Part shown: one piece after another, positions 10,757-22,492 of the stretch
How the letters are laid out: each line of letters opens with the position of its first letter
How positions within the stretch are numbered: the stretch's first letter is position 1
Assembly: GCA_003999685.1 (NCBI GenBank)
Contig: CP021220.1
Span: forward strand, 2,542,001-2,606,000
Source: Taiwanofungus camphoratus
Taxonomy: Eukaryota > Basidiomycota > Agaricomycetes > Polyporales > Taiwanofungaceae
Length of the DNA: 64,000 nucleotides
Reading direction: 5' to 3'
Translations under genes and position numbers: made by a program
Notes under the pieces: generated by a model
Told to the model about the DNA's origin: nothing
What the model saw: only the letters and a program-made list of their open reading frames with translations
Databases searched by the model: none

Positions 10757-12916
10757 TCAGATAGAACTGACCCTCTCCCGGTAGGCGGCTTCTAGCTCAA
10801 GCAGCTCACAGCTGAACCAGGTACTTTTGAGAGCCGTATGGACCGTCGCTCGGTCCAATGGATCGTAGACAAGGAGGTGGCCGCAGAGAGACCGCGCTGA
10901 TTCGGGAAGAGAAAATATAAGCAGAAATCATCAGACGCATCGGTCCGCTCAAACGCAGTATATACTATCGACAGAAGAGGCAGTTGTGCGCGTACCGTGC
11001 GGTATGTCACTCCAAATGTGCGGGGGGAAATCCAGCTCGCCGTGGACGATCCTCTTCTTCACGATGCGATCGCTCCGGGCGGAGCTCTGTGAGAACGCCG
11101 ATGCTTGTGAAGCGTCGTCCAGCACCTCCGACGGTCTATACGAGTACCAGGCCGATTCTCCCTCCGTTCTGTCGTAGTCAAAGGGGTGGCCTCCGCTAGA
11201 TATCACAGACCGTCAGCAGCTGGCCTCCGCCCAGATTGGCGTACACGTACGCAAGCATGATGTACATGATGACGCCCGCACTCCAGCAGTCAGCAGGCAT
11301 ACCCACGTAACCGAGGTGCTTGTGGTCCAGAGCTAGAATACCCTCGGGAGGAAGGTACGAGACCGTGCCACAAACGGTGAACGTTTCCTGGTAGGCTTTT
11401 GGGCGTGCAAGCCCAAAGTCAGCGATCTGAATCCGAGGATAAGGACCTGGGCAATGAAGAAGTATATTTTCGGGCTTCCCGAATTGATCAGCTATTGATA
11501 AGAACGGATCAACTACACACCCCGAGTGGTAGACCATACCTTAAGATCTGCATGTAGTGCACGGGCATAACCTATTTCTGTTATTGTATTAATGTCAGGC
11601 CATGGGAACTTACCACGATGCGAAATTAGCCTGTCGTGAAGATACTTCAAGCCTTTCATCAGCTGATACATAATGTATTTTGTTTCTCCTTCACAGAGCC
11701 GAGAATTTTCGTGACAGACAATGTAGGAAAAAAGATCTCCACCTGTGCAGAGCTCAAGAAAGATGTGCCTTGAAACATGAGGATGAGCTTAGGACGTCAC
11801 TGAAAATACGCGATACGAACAAGAAGCTGTTATCATGACGTGCAGCCCAAACCCGATTTATGTTGGGCTATGGAAAAGCGGTCAGTGCATTTTCAGATGG
11901 CCAAATGAGGATCACGTACATGGTTCAATGCAATAAGGATATTGACCTCCTTCATCACTTTATCGATTTTGTCATTGCTCTTTCGCTTTATGGTCTTGCA
12001 AGCAACTTGTCTATGCGCGGACGCGTCCATGGCAAGATGTACAGTCGCAAAAGTCCCACTCCCAAGGCAATGGGATGTCACCAGATAGCGGCCGATGCGC
12101 TGTAACACCGTTCCAACGATATTTTTGCAAATAGAATAAAAAAATGACCTTGGTCTTTAGTGACGGTTCTCTGGGTGGCGTAGGATCAAAAATATTGGCC
12201 TTCTGACTAGGCAGCTTCTGGACGTGAACACACTCAAATTCTGGCACGACCGAGACTGTCAGCGATACAATAGCGGATAGAATATTCTGAAGAACGAACT
12301 TTGCGAATGCGGTATTTCAACAACATCGCCATCCATTAGGAGAACGGATGTTTTTCGAATCTTGTGTCCACTCAGAATAAGGCCATTGGTCGAGAAGTCC
12401 TGGTGATTGAATCTGAGTACAACATTGATTAAATCAAGAATGCACTTACTTGGCATGACACTATGATTCCTCCATTGCTTGACCGGACACTTGGGACAAT
12501 ACAGATTTTCATCACATACGAGTCAAATGGAAGCATAGTACTCCAGGATAGAAAATCTCACGCATATAGTTTGCAATGGAGGCTTGACACTACTATATCT
12601 GGGATAACGTACGAGCTAAAGGGAGTTTGAGTCAGACGAAGATAATTACAGCTTCGAGACAAACCAAGACGGGTGTCGCCCGATGGTGAGTGGTCGATCA
12701 ATACTAAGCAATAATACTTCAAAAGTATGTCAGTGGCGGCCCTGATTTGTAGAACAGGGTATATGCAGTGCCTTCTCTATGCCCATCCTTGTTCATGGTG
12801 ACAAGTTTAGCACATGTACTCATTGAATCGACCCATTGAGCATGATGTGGTACAGAGGCGTCCCAGTTCCCACTTTCACTCGCTTGAGCGTCTGATGCGA
12901 TGGGTGTTGGGGACAT
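10757..12916 (-). CDS. cds1: Chk2/Cds1/Rad53-type checkpoint kinase with N-terminal FHA domain, 479 aa
   Basis: Thirteen exons: 10757-10896, 10996-11195, 11251-11474, 11540-11547, 11614-11768, 11821-11867, 11920-12099, 12149-12240, 12300-12399, 12450-12489, 12562-12615, 12665-12703, 12756-12916. The total is 480 codons, all in phase. The FHA domain (about residues 50-145) shows TIGRHPSC, VVSSLHCKLYAV and FSTNGLILSG, the phosphothreonine-binding core. The kinase domain begins at RIGRYLVTSHCLGSGTF (163), with ATP-binding Lys197, HRDLKPEN (288-295), DFG (311-313) and an APE-type PPEG segment. FHA followed by kinase is the Cds1/Chk2 layout, acting downstream of ATM/ATR-type kinases in S-phase and DNA-damage checkpoints. 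No SQ/TQ cluster is visible before the FHA; further 5' exons are possible. Exon 10 is 8 nt long. Confidence 0.9.
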
Positions 12917-13149
12917 GGGGTCAGCGATTTGTTGGAAACCTGTTTACGGAATGTGAACGGCGTATGTATGATTCAACCGGTAAGGAGAGCAAGTGAGCGG
13001 TCTTGCCGAAAGAACTGAGGAGTCAACTGAACTTTTGAGTCGCCCAGATATTCATCACGTGAGTTCCTACTAACACATTGGTCTAATGGTTAGAACGAAG
13101 TAAACAAGGCTAAGGCTACAAATGGTGAGCATCGTTACACAACTATACA

Positions 13150-15615
13150 CTAGTCATAACCCTTGCCACTCCGCTGCTTGACTCTCTTCGGTTTCTTGTG
13201 ATGCTTCTTGCCCGTGCCCAACTCTCCTCCTGCGTTCGCTACCACTGCCGCTATCCTGGCTCGTCTTCCCGACAACGTTGTGCCGTCGTCAGCAACAGAG
13301 TTTTGATGGGGATATAACTTCATCCGCGTGACTTCTTGCCCGTATCGGGTCGAACCTTGCATACGAGGACGCAGGGATAGAGATGAATTATTGGCAAAAA
13401 AATCTTCATCAAGATTGCGAGACTTGGACCCCAAATGCTGGACTCCATTCGCAGGTATTGGATGCGGTCCTCGTGTCAGTGAACGGTCGCCTTGGGCTAC
13501 GAACGTGTCGGCGCCTTTTACGACACGAGTGATAGGTGCACGTTTCTTGCCTTGAGCGCGATGCAGCGCGAGTTGGCGGGTTTGATCATTGAATTCATCT
13601 TCGGGAACGCCCAGCGGGGGGTGGCAGAAGAGAAGTTTTGCATTAACATAATCCTTGAGAATGTACCTAGCAGCACGAGCTTCATCAGGATTTCCCTGCC
13701 CAGATCGCATGAAGCCTCGTGCGACTGACAAAAATGAATACTATCAGTGCCGTAGACTTTCAATTGAGAACATCACCCTCACTTGCATAAGCTACCAGGA
13801 GATTCTCCGGGGTGATTTTGTTGTCTTCGCCCTCTTCGGCTCCTCTGGTCTGGATGGACAATCCATAGATCGCTTCTAGAACCTCTTTTGGTATCCTTTT
13901 GACTACCAATGCCATGGGGCCTGTGTGCTCTCTCAGCTGATCAATCGGCAGTACCCCATCACATACTAAATCCGCTCTCGTGGTTGTGAACTGCGGGAAC
14001 ACCAGACCTGGACAGTCACATAACATGAGGGAAGAGGAAATGTTGATTGTCTGGAAGTGTTTGGTTTTCCCAGGAGTTGAAGAGACGCTGACTTTCTTTT
14101 CGCCGATGAGAGCATTTATAGTACTGGACTTGCCCACATTAGGATATCCGACAAGACCAACCACCAGGGTTGATGGGTGGTTACCGGAGGAATCAGTGAA
14201 TGCTGTTTAGGCGAAGTCGGTCAGAGGAAATGGGGGAGAGCAAAGGGCACCCACTACTCAAGTTAGGTGCTGTCTCCACGAAAAGATTTTCCAGCTCTAA
14301 CACCGTCAACACCTTTACTCTTGGATCTTGTGCCTCTGGCGCGGCTTCTTCAATAGGAAGATACAGCTCCTCAACGTCCGACTCTTCGTATTGCTCATCC
14401 TCTGATTCAGCCTCTTCTGAACCGTCATTTGCACTCTCTGGAAACGCTTCAACACTTTCTGATGACAGTACATCTTCATCCCCATTGTGCACCTTGTTTC
14501 CCGCCCCAGTTTCGACAGCTTCAGCCACAGCAACTGCGTCTCGTTGGGCTTGTTGCAATGCGGCAGCATTGGCAGCGGAGAAGAAGGCGTACCGCACTCC
14601 TTGTCCGTCGAAGTAATCCGCCCATAACCGTCTTTGATGATCAGCAGATATCAATAACATAAGTATGAGCATTATTATTTCGCGGTAACACACCTTTGCT
14701 TGGTGGTCAATAGATCTGCTTTGTTTATCAACAAAAGAGACCTTCGATTACCCTTCCCCGTCCCATGCTCTCCTTCTGCGCCTTCGACGTCTTGAACATA
14801 GGCTTCAAGATCTTCGCACCGGAATCGCAACGGATTACGTGCATCAACGATTTGCACGATCAAGTGCGAACGCTCAAGGACTCTCCAAAGTTGTCGCCAC
14901 ACCTCGAGATTGCGTTCAAATGGTGTGAGAAGGAACCTATCTCGCTCTTGGAGTCTGTAGTTGTAGCAACGGTCTGCATTAGCGTATCTATCGCAAATAT
15001 AACAAGCGCACTCTGCGAGTTCTCGTCGCCATTCCAAAAACGCATCCTTCTCTTGTCTATCAAGCTGCGCCGAAGTCATGGCTTTTGTCCATGGGGGTCT
15101 CCTCGGTACCCTCAGACGCTGTTTGTTCTCTTGATGTTTTCGTAATGTATTCCTCTCTTCATCCTCTGATAGGAGATACGGATTGTGCTGTGATCCAGAA
15201 GACGCTGAGATTATCTTCAGGTTGCGACGCTCTGAAACAGATAGAGCCATCAGAGGATGTACACCAAAGTCATGGTCAACAAGGCCGCACCAGCTGTGAA
15301 CTGAGTTCCGGCCAGTTGAGCGGTATTGAGAAATTCATCAAGATCCCGTTCTTGTGTAATCGATTGAAGTCGAGCCGTAGAGTCGACATCAGTTGTGTAC
15401 TGAACGGTAGTAGGGCCATAAGTCACTCCAACCAAAGGAGCACAGATCGCAGACTTACGAGCCCTGATTCTCGTGCTTGGTGGGCATCCTTGACCTTTCT
15501 GTTGATGATCGCGCGACCTAGCCCGCTCGGGTTAGGATTTCTACCCTTTGCTGGTGCCTAACACGCCGGAAATTGGACATTGCAGTAGTACAAAATTCAA
15601 AAGCTCACAGACCAT
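13150..15615 (-). CDS. LSG1: LSG1-type large-subunit GTPase (circularly permuted), about 705 aa
   Basis: Exons 13150-13724, 13783-14202, 14258-14631, 14694-15231, 15291-15399, 15459-15557 and probably the single codon 15613-15615. Lsg1 is a cytoplasmic GTPase needed to release the export adaptor Nmd3 from pre-60S ribosomes. The motif order is permuted, as in this family: DARNP (200-204) and NKAD (240-243) come before the P-loop GYPNVGKSS (393-401) and DCPG (438-441). N-terminal SITQERDLDEFLNTAQLAGTQ and the basic C-terminus KKHHKKPKRVKQRSGKG are typical. An acidic insert (about residues 280-350) separates the two halves. Exon 2 opens with APAKGRNPNPSGLGRAI and has no in-frame ATG, so the start is inferred as an ATG directly before a 55-nt intron. 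Confidence 0.93.
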
Positions 15616-17645
15616 TTATTAGGCGGTGATCGCAACCAACAGAGTACAAGTGACACAGTATGGAAAGTAGAGATTGCTAAGGTAGCAAATTATGAATTAT
15701 TTGGAATCACGTGGTATTCCATAACAGGTATGTCAGAAGGATGCTACCCGTACTAGCAAATATTTTGCTGTTGAACATTGAACAACCACGATACGTTTGC
15801 ATAAGATAAGACAATAGTGAATGCTCTTGCTCAATTGTTACCGCTGGTGAGCAGATGCGCAAACATTATCTGAGCGTATTCGAGTACGGGAGGCAGAGGT
15901 GCTCACCGGCAGTCAATAACAGGGAAAATATGATCTACTTCAGCAGCCCGGGCCAAATATTCTATATGTTAGCATGTTAGGAGCCTTACTACACTTCATC
16001 GTTTAAATTCAGTGTGATTTCAGTATAGTGAGTCAAATCTACTCGCTAGAACAGCGGCCATTTACAAAGACGACTGATATGCCGTTCACATCGTTTGGAA
16101 TGCATAACCACGGTTGAAGAAGGGTGGTCATCCTGAATTGTGCTACGAGATGCTGTATAATCCTGGACTGGGGGGTTGACTAAAACCATGGAAAGTAAAT
16201 GTAATCAAAGGGCGGTCCAGACAAAGCCTACGCTCGTAGAAAGTCATGCTGACATGGTAGGTTTCGTGCTCTACATCGATTCTCCATCGACAGCGGACGG
16301 GAAACAAAAACAAAACAAGTGAGGGACTTGTGCCATTCTCCACGCGCATTCCAACCAGGCGGATCCGACAGGAGGACTGGAGGCTATAATCTTTCCCGAA
16401 TTCTTTGTATTGGCCAATCTAGCCCCCGCCAATCCAGCCTCCGAGATCCGTTTCATTGGCAAGACACGGCTTGAATTGGACCGCTTTGTGTTTTTAGGGC
16501 TGAACGCGGAAGCAAACAGCGGACACTTTCTGACAATTGGATAAAGAAGGAAGTGAATTTATTTCCATTGAATGAGCGGCCTGTGCAAGAAAGTTTAGGG
16601 TTAGAAAGTCTGGTGTGTAGGACAAACCGTCTACACTCGTAAAAGAAGATAGAAGTGCATCGCATGTTCGTGATGCGAACGTGCCTGTACTGTATAATTC
16701 GAAAAACTAGAACGTGAGCAGACCTTTTCCATCTGTAGTCCTGTGGCTCGCCTCATTGACGTTAGAACATTGTATTTGAGCCATTGACGGCATAGCACTG
16801 CCGTGGGGCACGTCTATCCTGGCTGACATGAATCCAGGCTGCCAGTCGGATGGAAGGCCGATATGTTGTAATGCGCTCATTTGACATAAGTTGACCTTGT
16901 GATGCAGAACATAGGGACGTCGGGGATATCATTGCACGAGCATCGAGTTCCAGTTCATTCTACCCGTAGGAATGGAGAATGCCACTATTGTTGCCGAGAA
17001 TGCGATGACTCAATATCAGAAACACGAAGAAGGGCTGAGTATACAGGGAGAAACTGTAAACAAGCTTACAGCGAGCAATAGGGGAACCACCGTGAATCCC
17101 ACACAGACCCCGTTGGCAGTCCGGCGCTCTGTCACGGTGTACGCGCTCTGTCCCAGTCATAGATCATGTGATCCTCCCCTATCTCGATATCGATCACCAT
17201 TTAACCTACATGCCTGCCTTATTAGGCCATTCACATTGTGCCCTGAACAACTACCAAGTTCGTCAATTTTGAGCGCAGGCTTACTTTCTCAACGATGTTC
17301 TGCGTGTGGCCTTTTGATTGAACAATAGAATATGCAGCTGATTGTCTCATTACCCATGTCTCAGAACTTTCCTTTGATCTGGATAGCGTGACAGGGATGC
17401 TCTCCCGGTTCAAGATGAAGGGGCATGACATGTACTTCTGAGATTCGACGACCATGATCACACACATGCCATACATACCGTTTTGCATTTGCGCACATGT
17501 GTTACTAAATCTCCGTAGTTTGTCCGCGTCCTCTCTCTCCCTGCCTGAACCGGGTCGCTGGCGACGGTTTCAATGGTGACAGCATATAAAAGAGGCTGTG
17601 CAACACGTTACGTTCGCCAACATCATCTCCTGAGCAAACAACGAG
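15616..17645. other. 2-kb intergenic region, no supported gene
   Basis: AT-richer than its neighbours, with only short ORFs and no domain seen. The right end is the promoter of the first endoglucanase. The left end holds the 5' flank of LSG1. Confidence 0.5.
17585..17592 (+). promoter_or_regulatory. TATA box of endoglucanase 1
   Basis: TATAAAAG lies 54-61 nt before the ATG at 17646. The paralog at 21844 has the same element in its own promoter, which suggests a conserved core promoter for both cellulase genes. Confidence 0.6.
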
Positions 17646-19199
17646 ATGAAGTATTCTACTTTTGCTTTGACAGTGCTATCTACTGTGCTCGCTCCGCTTG
17701 GGGTGACCGGTATATCGCGTCTTGGAGGTGTCAATACTGCTGGTTACGACTTCAGCGTTGTAAGCAGTACACCATTATTCATTAACGATACCCTCTTGAC
17801 AATGTCTTGTTTGACAGTCTACATCTGGAGACTACTCTGGCACACGTCGGTACTCATTCCCTATGGAAACTCTGGCGCTGAACATTTTTAATAGCGTCAA
17901 CTCCTCCCTCATCTCAGTATGCCCATTTTGAGGGCGAGGGTGCCAATCTCTTCCGCATTCGTAAGCCAAGCTCGCATCTATGAATAGAATACACGAGCTG
18001 ACATGAGTCATGCATATCAGCGTTCGGTATGTCTATGTTGGCTTTCTCTCCTTTGTTCGCATGCTAAGGAGGATGTCCAGCGTGGCAATTGATGACCCCC
18101 ACTCTGGGTGGGACGATCAATTCTACCTTTTTCAATGAATACGACGCTACTGTTCAAGCCGCTCTAAATTCCGGCTCAAATGTCTACGTCATTGTTGACC
18201 TGGTGCGTTATTTCCTATCTCGATGCGGAATCATTGCGGTAACACTCTAGTGCAGCACAACTATGCCAGATGGAATGGTGACATTATCGGCCAAGGTGGC
18301 CCCACCAACGCGCAATTTGCGTCAATCTGGACCCAACTGGCTGACCAGTATGGCTCCAACGACCAAATCATCTTGTACATGCTCTGTTCCCTTTGTATAA
18401 ATGATCACCATCTAATGCAACCATATAAATAGCGGAATCATGAACGAACCTCATGATCTCAACGTGACGGAGTGGGTCGCTACCGTTCAGTACGTCGTGA
18501 ATGAAATCCGTAACGCCGGCGCCACAAACTACCTCCTGCTCCCCGGATCGAGTTATTCTTCCGCCGAGACCTTCCCCACAGAGGCTGGCCCTTACCTTGT
18601 GGATGTTACTGATCCTCTCGGCGGAACCGATTATCTCCTTTTCGACGGTAAGACGTATTCCCCCATGGCAGTAATTGATATATTCACCTTTTCTTCCAGT
18701 ACACAAGTATCTCGACTCGGACAACAGCGGTACTCATGCCACTTGTGTAACGGTACGTGAAGCTGCTCTCCATGAATGCAATCATATTTATAACGTGTCG
18801 CAGAACAACACCGAGGTCCTTGAGACGCTTGTCACCTTCCTCCAGAACAACGGTAACCGTCAGGCCATCTTGAGCGAGACTGGTGGCGGTGAGACGTCAA
18901 GCTGCGAGACGTAGTATGTGATCTAGTGTTCTGCCGGAACTGACGTCATGTTCACCTCCATACCATCCGCAGTTTGGGAGAAGAGCTTGCATACGTTAAG
19001 TCGGCTTACCCCAATCTCGTCGGTTTCTCCGTCTGGGCTGCGGGTGCTTTTGATACCAGCTACGTGCTCTCGGTCACCCCGTACTCCAACGGTACTGATC
19101 AGCCCCTGTGGATTGATGCAGGTAAGCATCTGTACGCAGCAAACTAAAGATAACACCTTCGTTGACCTTGGCATTTCAGTCGAGCCGTACCTTCCGTGA
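17646..19199 (+). CDS. Secreted GH5 endo-beta-1,4-glucanase, paralog 1, 333 aa
   Basis: Eleven exons: 17646-17759, 17818-17845, 17895-17960, 18021-18026, 18081-18202, 18256-18374, 18433-18647, 18700-18752, 18804-18913, 18973-19121, 19180-19199. A hydrophobic signal peptide (MKYSTFALTVLSTVLAPLGV) precedes RLGGVNTAGYDF. The GH5 core has FRIPFAWQ, HNYARWNG, the acid/base Glu157 in IMNEPHD and the nucleophile Glu266 in LSETGGG, then GFSVWAAGAF. This matches the fungal cellulase group usually assigned to subfamily GH5_5, which cuts internal beta-1,4 bonds of cellulose outside the cell. No CBM1 or linker is present, so it is a catalytic domain alone. Exon 4 is 6 nt long. Its paralog lies 1.1 kb away in the opposite orientation. 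Confidence 0.93.
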
Positions 19200-20273
19200 G
19201 GCCGCTACTTTTCGAACGCAGGTGAGAGTGTCCCGTCAGCAATCGTGACTGACGGCTCATTACTGGCTCGCAGCAGACACGCAAAGTCAACGATCTGCGA
19301 GGTGGCGATTTCTTTCATTGTGATCATCGTCCATTATGTGTCCTCTTGTGGTTTGTTCGTGATGTTAAGTTGTCCGTGATGTACAACAGATTTGTGGAAT
19401 GAAAACGGGCAATTGTGTCATATAAAGTCGCCTGAATATCGACTATGTATTTTTCAGATCTGCGAGAAGTTGCAAGGTCCACCTTGATTACGGCGATATT
19501 GGGCGAAGCACTGCTCTGAATCCATAACAATTGCCAGTAGCAGTATATACACTCCGTGGAGCCAGTATAGGGTTCTTCATCTCCTCGAGACATAGCGAGA
19601 TCCTGGTGGGGCTTTGTAGAGATCAAGTGGAGCCACTCCTTCGGCGCCTGTGCCGCCGTTCAATCCTGTGGTGGTTGCTATGCTCTGTAAGCACTTGTTA
19701 TCTATTCATTGTGGCACGCATCCTTCAATGTGACCTATGCCTCGCTATTATAAGAGAGGCTGCGCCTATCATTCTATACCTCTTTCCCATGGAATAGTAT
19801 CCGATATACTTATATACCTTTCAAGACAGGGTGAATTGGCCGAGACGTTGCTGTATTGTGGTGGCTTCAGGAGCAAAGTTCTTCCAAATTGCATGTTCTG
19901 CTAGAAACACTGACCTCACATTGGACGCTCATCGAAACGCAGAAGTCTATGCAGGGATGGCATTGGAATAGATCGTGGTAGATGTACTTCGTCCATAGTA
20001 ATTAGGTTTTTTTGCATCGTGAGCGGCGACATATACGGGGTGCTTTAAGGCTTCCAGTGTTCTTGACATAGGCCCTTGAAATGTGGCGAGAATCCAACGA
20101 GTTGGCCGAGACTTCAATGCCTTCGAAATTTCCATAGCTTCGCACAAGAGCATAGAACAATGGCGATATCTTTCAAGATGCCCAGAAATATTGTACATGA
20201 ACGGGACAACAAGCTATGGGGCAAGCAAGAAAATAATGAATTGTCAATGGCTTCCTTCGCAGTTGTACTAGCC
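19200..20273. other. Spacer between tail-to-tail endoglucanase genes
   Basis: About 1.1 kb containing both 3'-UTRs. No gene or inverted repeat was obvious by eye, so the mechanism of the inverted duplication leaves no clear trace here. Confidence 0.5.
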
Positions 20274-21844
20274 TCAGGGCGCTGGGAGATTTGGCCTGAC
20301 TGTAACATGATTAGTCAGTACCTTGGGCATCAAGCTTCTATCCCGCACTTACCAGCGTCAATCCAGAGCGGCTGGTCAGTTCCGTTAGCGTTGGGCGTGA
20401 CCGAAAGGATATAGGTCGTAGGGAATGCGCCTGCGGCCCAAACGGAGAAACCGACCAAGCTAGGGTAAGCTGACTTGACATATGCAAGTTCTTCATACAG
20501 ACTGATGGGATAAAGCTTCACAGTCAATCCGATTGAAGCGAAGCAACGGAGAGAACCGCACTAAGTCTCGCAACTAGCAGTATTGCCACCACCAGTCTCG
20601 CTTAAGACGGCCTGACGGTTGCCGTTGGCTTGCAGCCAGCTTACGAGGGTCTCGAGGACTTCCGTGTTATTCTTCAGGATGTTATTAGACCTATCACGCG
20701 AGATGCATAGGAAGGCACACACCGTGACACATTCTGCGTGAGTGCCACTGTTGTCATAGTCGAGATACTTATGTACTGTCATATATGAGTAAACTTGTGA
20801 AGCTCTAGCAGAATAGGTCGATGACTGACCATCAAAAATGAGTCTTTCAGTCCCACCAAGTGGGTCCGTGACATTGAGCAGGTACGGGCCAGCCCCAGTT
20901 GGGAACGTCTGGGCAGAAGTGTAGTTGGATCCCGGGAGAAGGAGGTAGTTTGTGGCACCCGCCGCGCGGATCGCATTCACGACATACTGAACGGACTCTG
21001 CCCAGGTAGGGATATCGAGGTCATGAGGCTCATTCATGATGCCGCTATGCAGAACGCACCATGAGACATCCCAGCCCTGCAGGTATGACAATCGAGTGCT
21101 TACAAGAGTAGACGGTCATTGGATCCGAATACCTTCGAAAGTTGAGACCAGATGGAAGCGTACTCTTCATTGGTAGGGCCACCTTGAGCAATGATACCGC
21201 CGTTCCATCGAGCGTAGTTGTGCTGGGACTTGCGTCGAAAAAGTGCATTGTGCATGATGAGATACTACGCACGAGATCCACAATGGCATGGGCATTGGAA
21301 CTGGAATTTAATGCGGCGGTGACGGTTTCCTGATACTGCGCAAGGAATGTAGTATTGATCGGGCCTCCAAGGGTAGGCGTCATTTCCTGCCATGCTACGC
21401 ATACAGCTCAGAAACTGGAGCCATATAATGCCATTGGTACTTTTAGCTCACCGAATGCTCCAAGCGGCAGCTGCCTAAGTTTCGAAGGGCCAACAACGCG
21501 CTCGAGTGATAACAACACACTCACGTAGACGATAAAAATTGGCACCCTCAGCTGAGAAATGAGCGTACTCCCATGTAGGAGGCGCCTCCGCTGGTTCGTC
21601 AAGTCAGATGGGGCATCGTTGCCAGACGGCATACATGCCTTGGTTCAGGAAGCTCCCATTGGTGTACTTATCATGTAAAAATCAACCTATGAGCAGTGGA
21701 ACAAGAAATATATTCACTCACAACAGTGAAGTCGTAACCAGCTGTATTTACACCACCTAGACGTGGCAAAGTGCTCTGGCTCTGAATCCCTTGGGGACCG
21801 AGGGCAACGGAGACTAGGGCAAGAAGGATCACACTGTACTTCAT
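20274..21844 (-). CDS. Secreted GH5 endo-beta-1,4-glucanase, paralog 2, 338 aa
   Basis: Exons 20274-20299, 20353-20501, 20562-20671, 20723-20775, 20830-21044, 21104-21222, 21273-21394, 21452-21457, 21525-21590, 21639-21666, 21722-21844. Nine of the eleven exons have exactly the lengths found in paralog 1, including the 6-nt exon; only the first (+9) and last (+6) differ. Signal peptide MKYSVILLALVSVALG; catalytic Glu160 (IMNEPHD) and Glu269 (LSETGGG) are intact. The intron after exon 2 starts with GC (AAG then GCATGT) instead of GT, and the 6-nt exon follows an unusual GAG acceptor. The protein differs from paralog 1 at many positions, so the duplication is not recent. Function as for paralog 1; no CBM1. 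Confidence 0.91.
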
Positions 21845-22492
21845 CTCGCTGCAGTCTTGGGATGGATGGGCCAAACGACAGCTCCTTTTATATTCTTTCA
21901 TAATTGGGGCCGCCTGTAGCACAATGTCACTAAGGGAATATTCGAAGGAACGGACAAATCGCGGAGATATTCTCGCTCATGTGTGCACTGTATTATTTTC
22001 AAACACGCGCGTGAGCGACGGTCGACTGATTTGCGGCGTAGCATCACGCAACTGCCCAGGCGCATCGTCATACTCCTGCATAATTGTAGGATCAGGGAAG
22101 CATCATGATACGTATCAAAAGTGAGCATGCAGCTACTTCGTGATGCAACTGTAGCTAGCGGTGTACGAACGGGGCAAAAGCTGAAGGAATTGTCAGAACA
22201 AACACCCTATAGGTTTGTAGCGCAGAGGTGGACAGTCGTTTCAAGGCAATCATGTATACAGGCACTAAGGCAGACTGGTCGAGGTGGTGAACGTTTGGGT
22301 GTCGCGACGCGATCAACAGCTAGGAAGCAATTCAAGATCACGCGACAAGTGCGTGACTGGAGATTTCTCGGAGTCGCTCAAGGTCGTTCATCGCCTTTCC
22401 AAAGTCTCTCATTGCTCTTAGCGAGCTTACTGCTCTGTCTCCTTATTCTCGGTTCATCCAGGACTTTGAGAGGATTTCCATCCGTTTCTCTA
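21845..22492. other. Divergent promoter region of endoglucanase 2 and LYR gene
   Basis: Holds the TATA-containing promoter of endoglucanase 2 (minus) and the 5' flank of the LYR-motif gene (plus). No gene seen. Confidence 0.5.
21885..21892 (-). promoter_or_regulatory. TATA box of endoglucanase 2
   Basis: TATAAAAG on the minus strand, 41 nt before the ATG at 21844, the same octamer as in paralog 1. Confidence 0.6.

Noticed and set aside
13083-13100. tRNA D-arm-like TCTAATGGTTAGAAC
   Set aside because: No T-loop or acceptor stem follows within tRNA distance.
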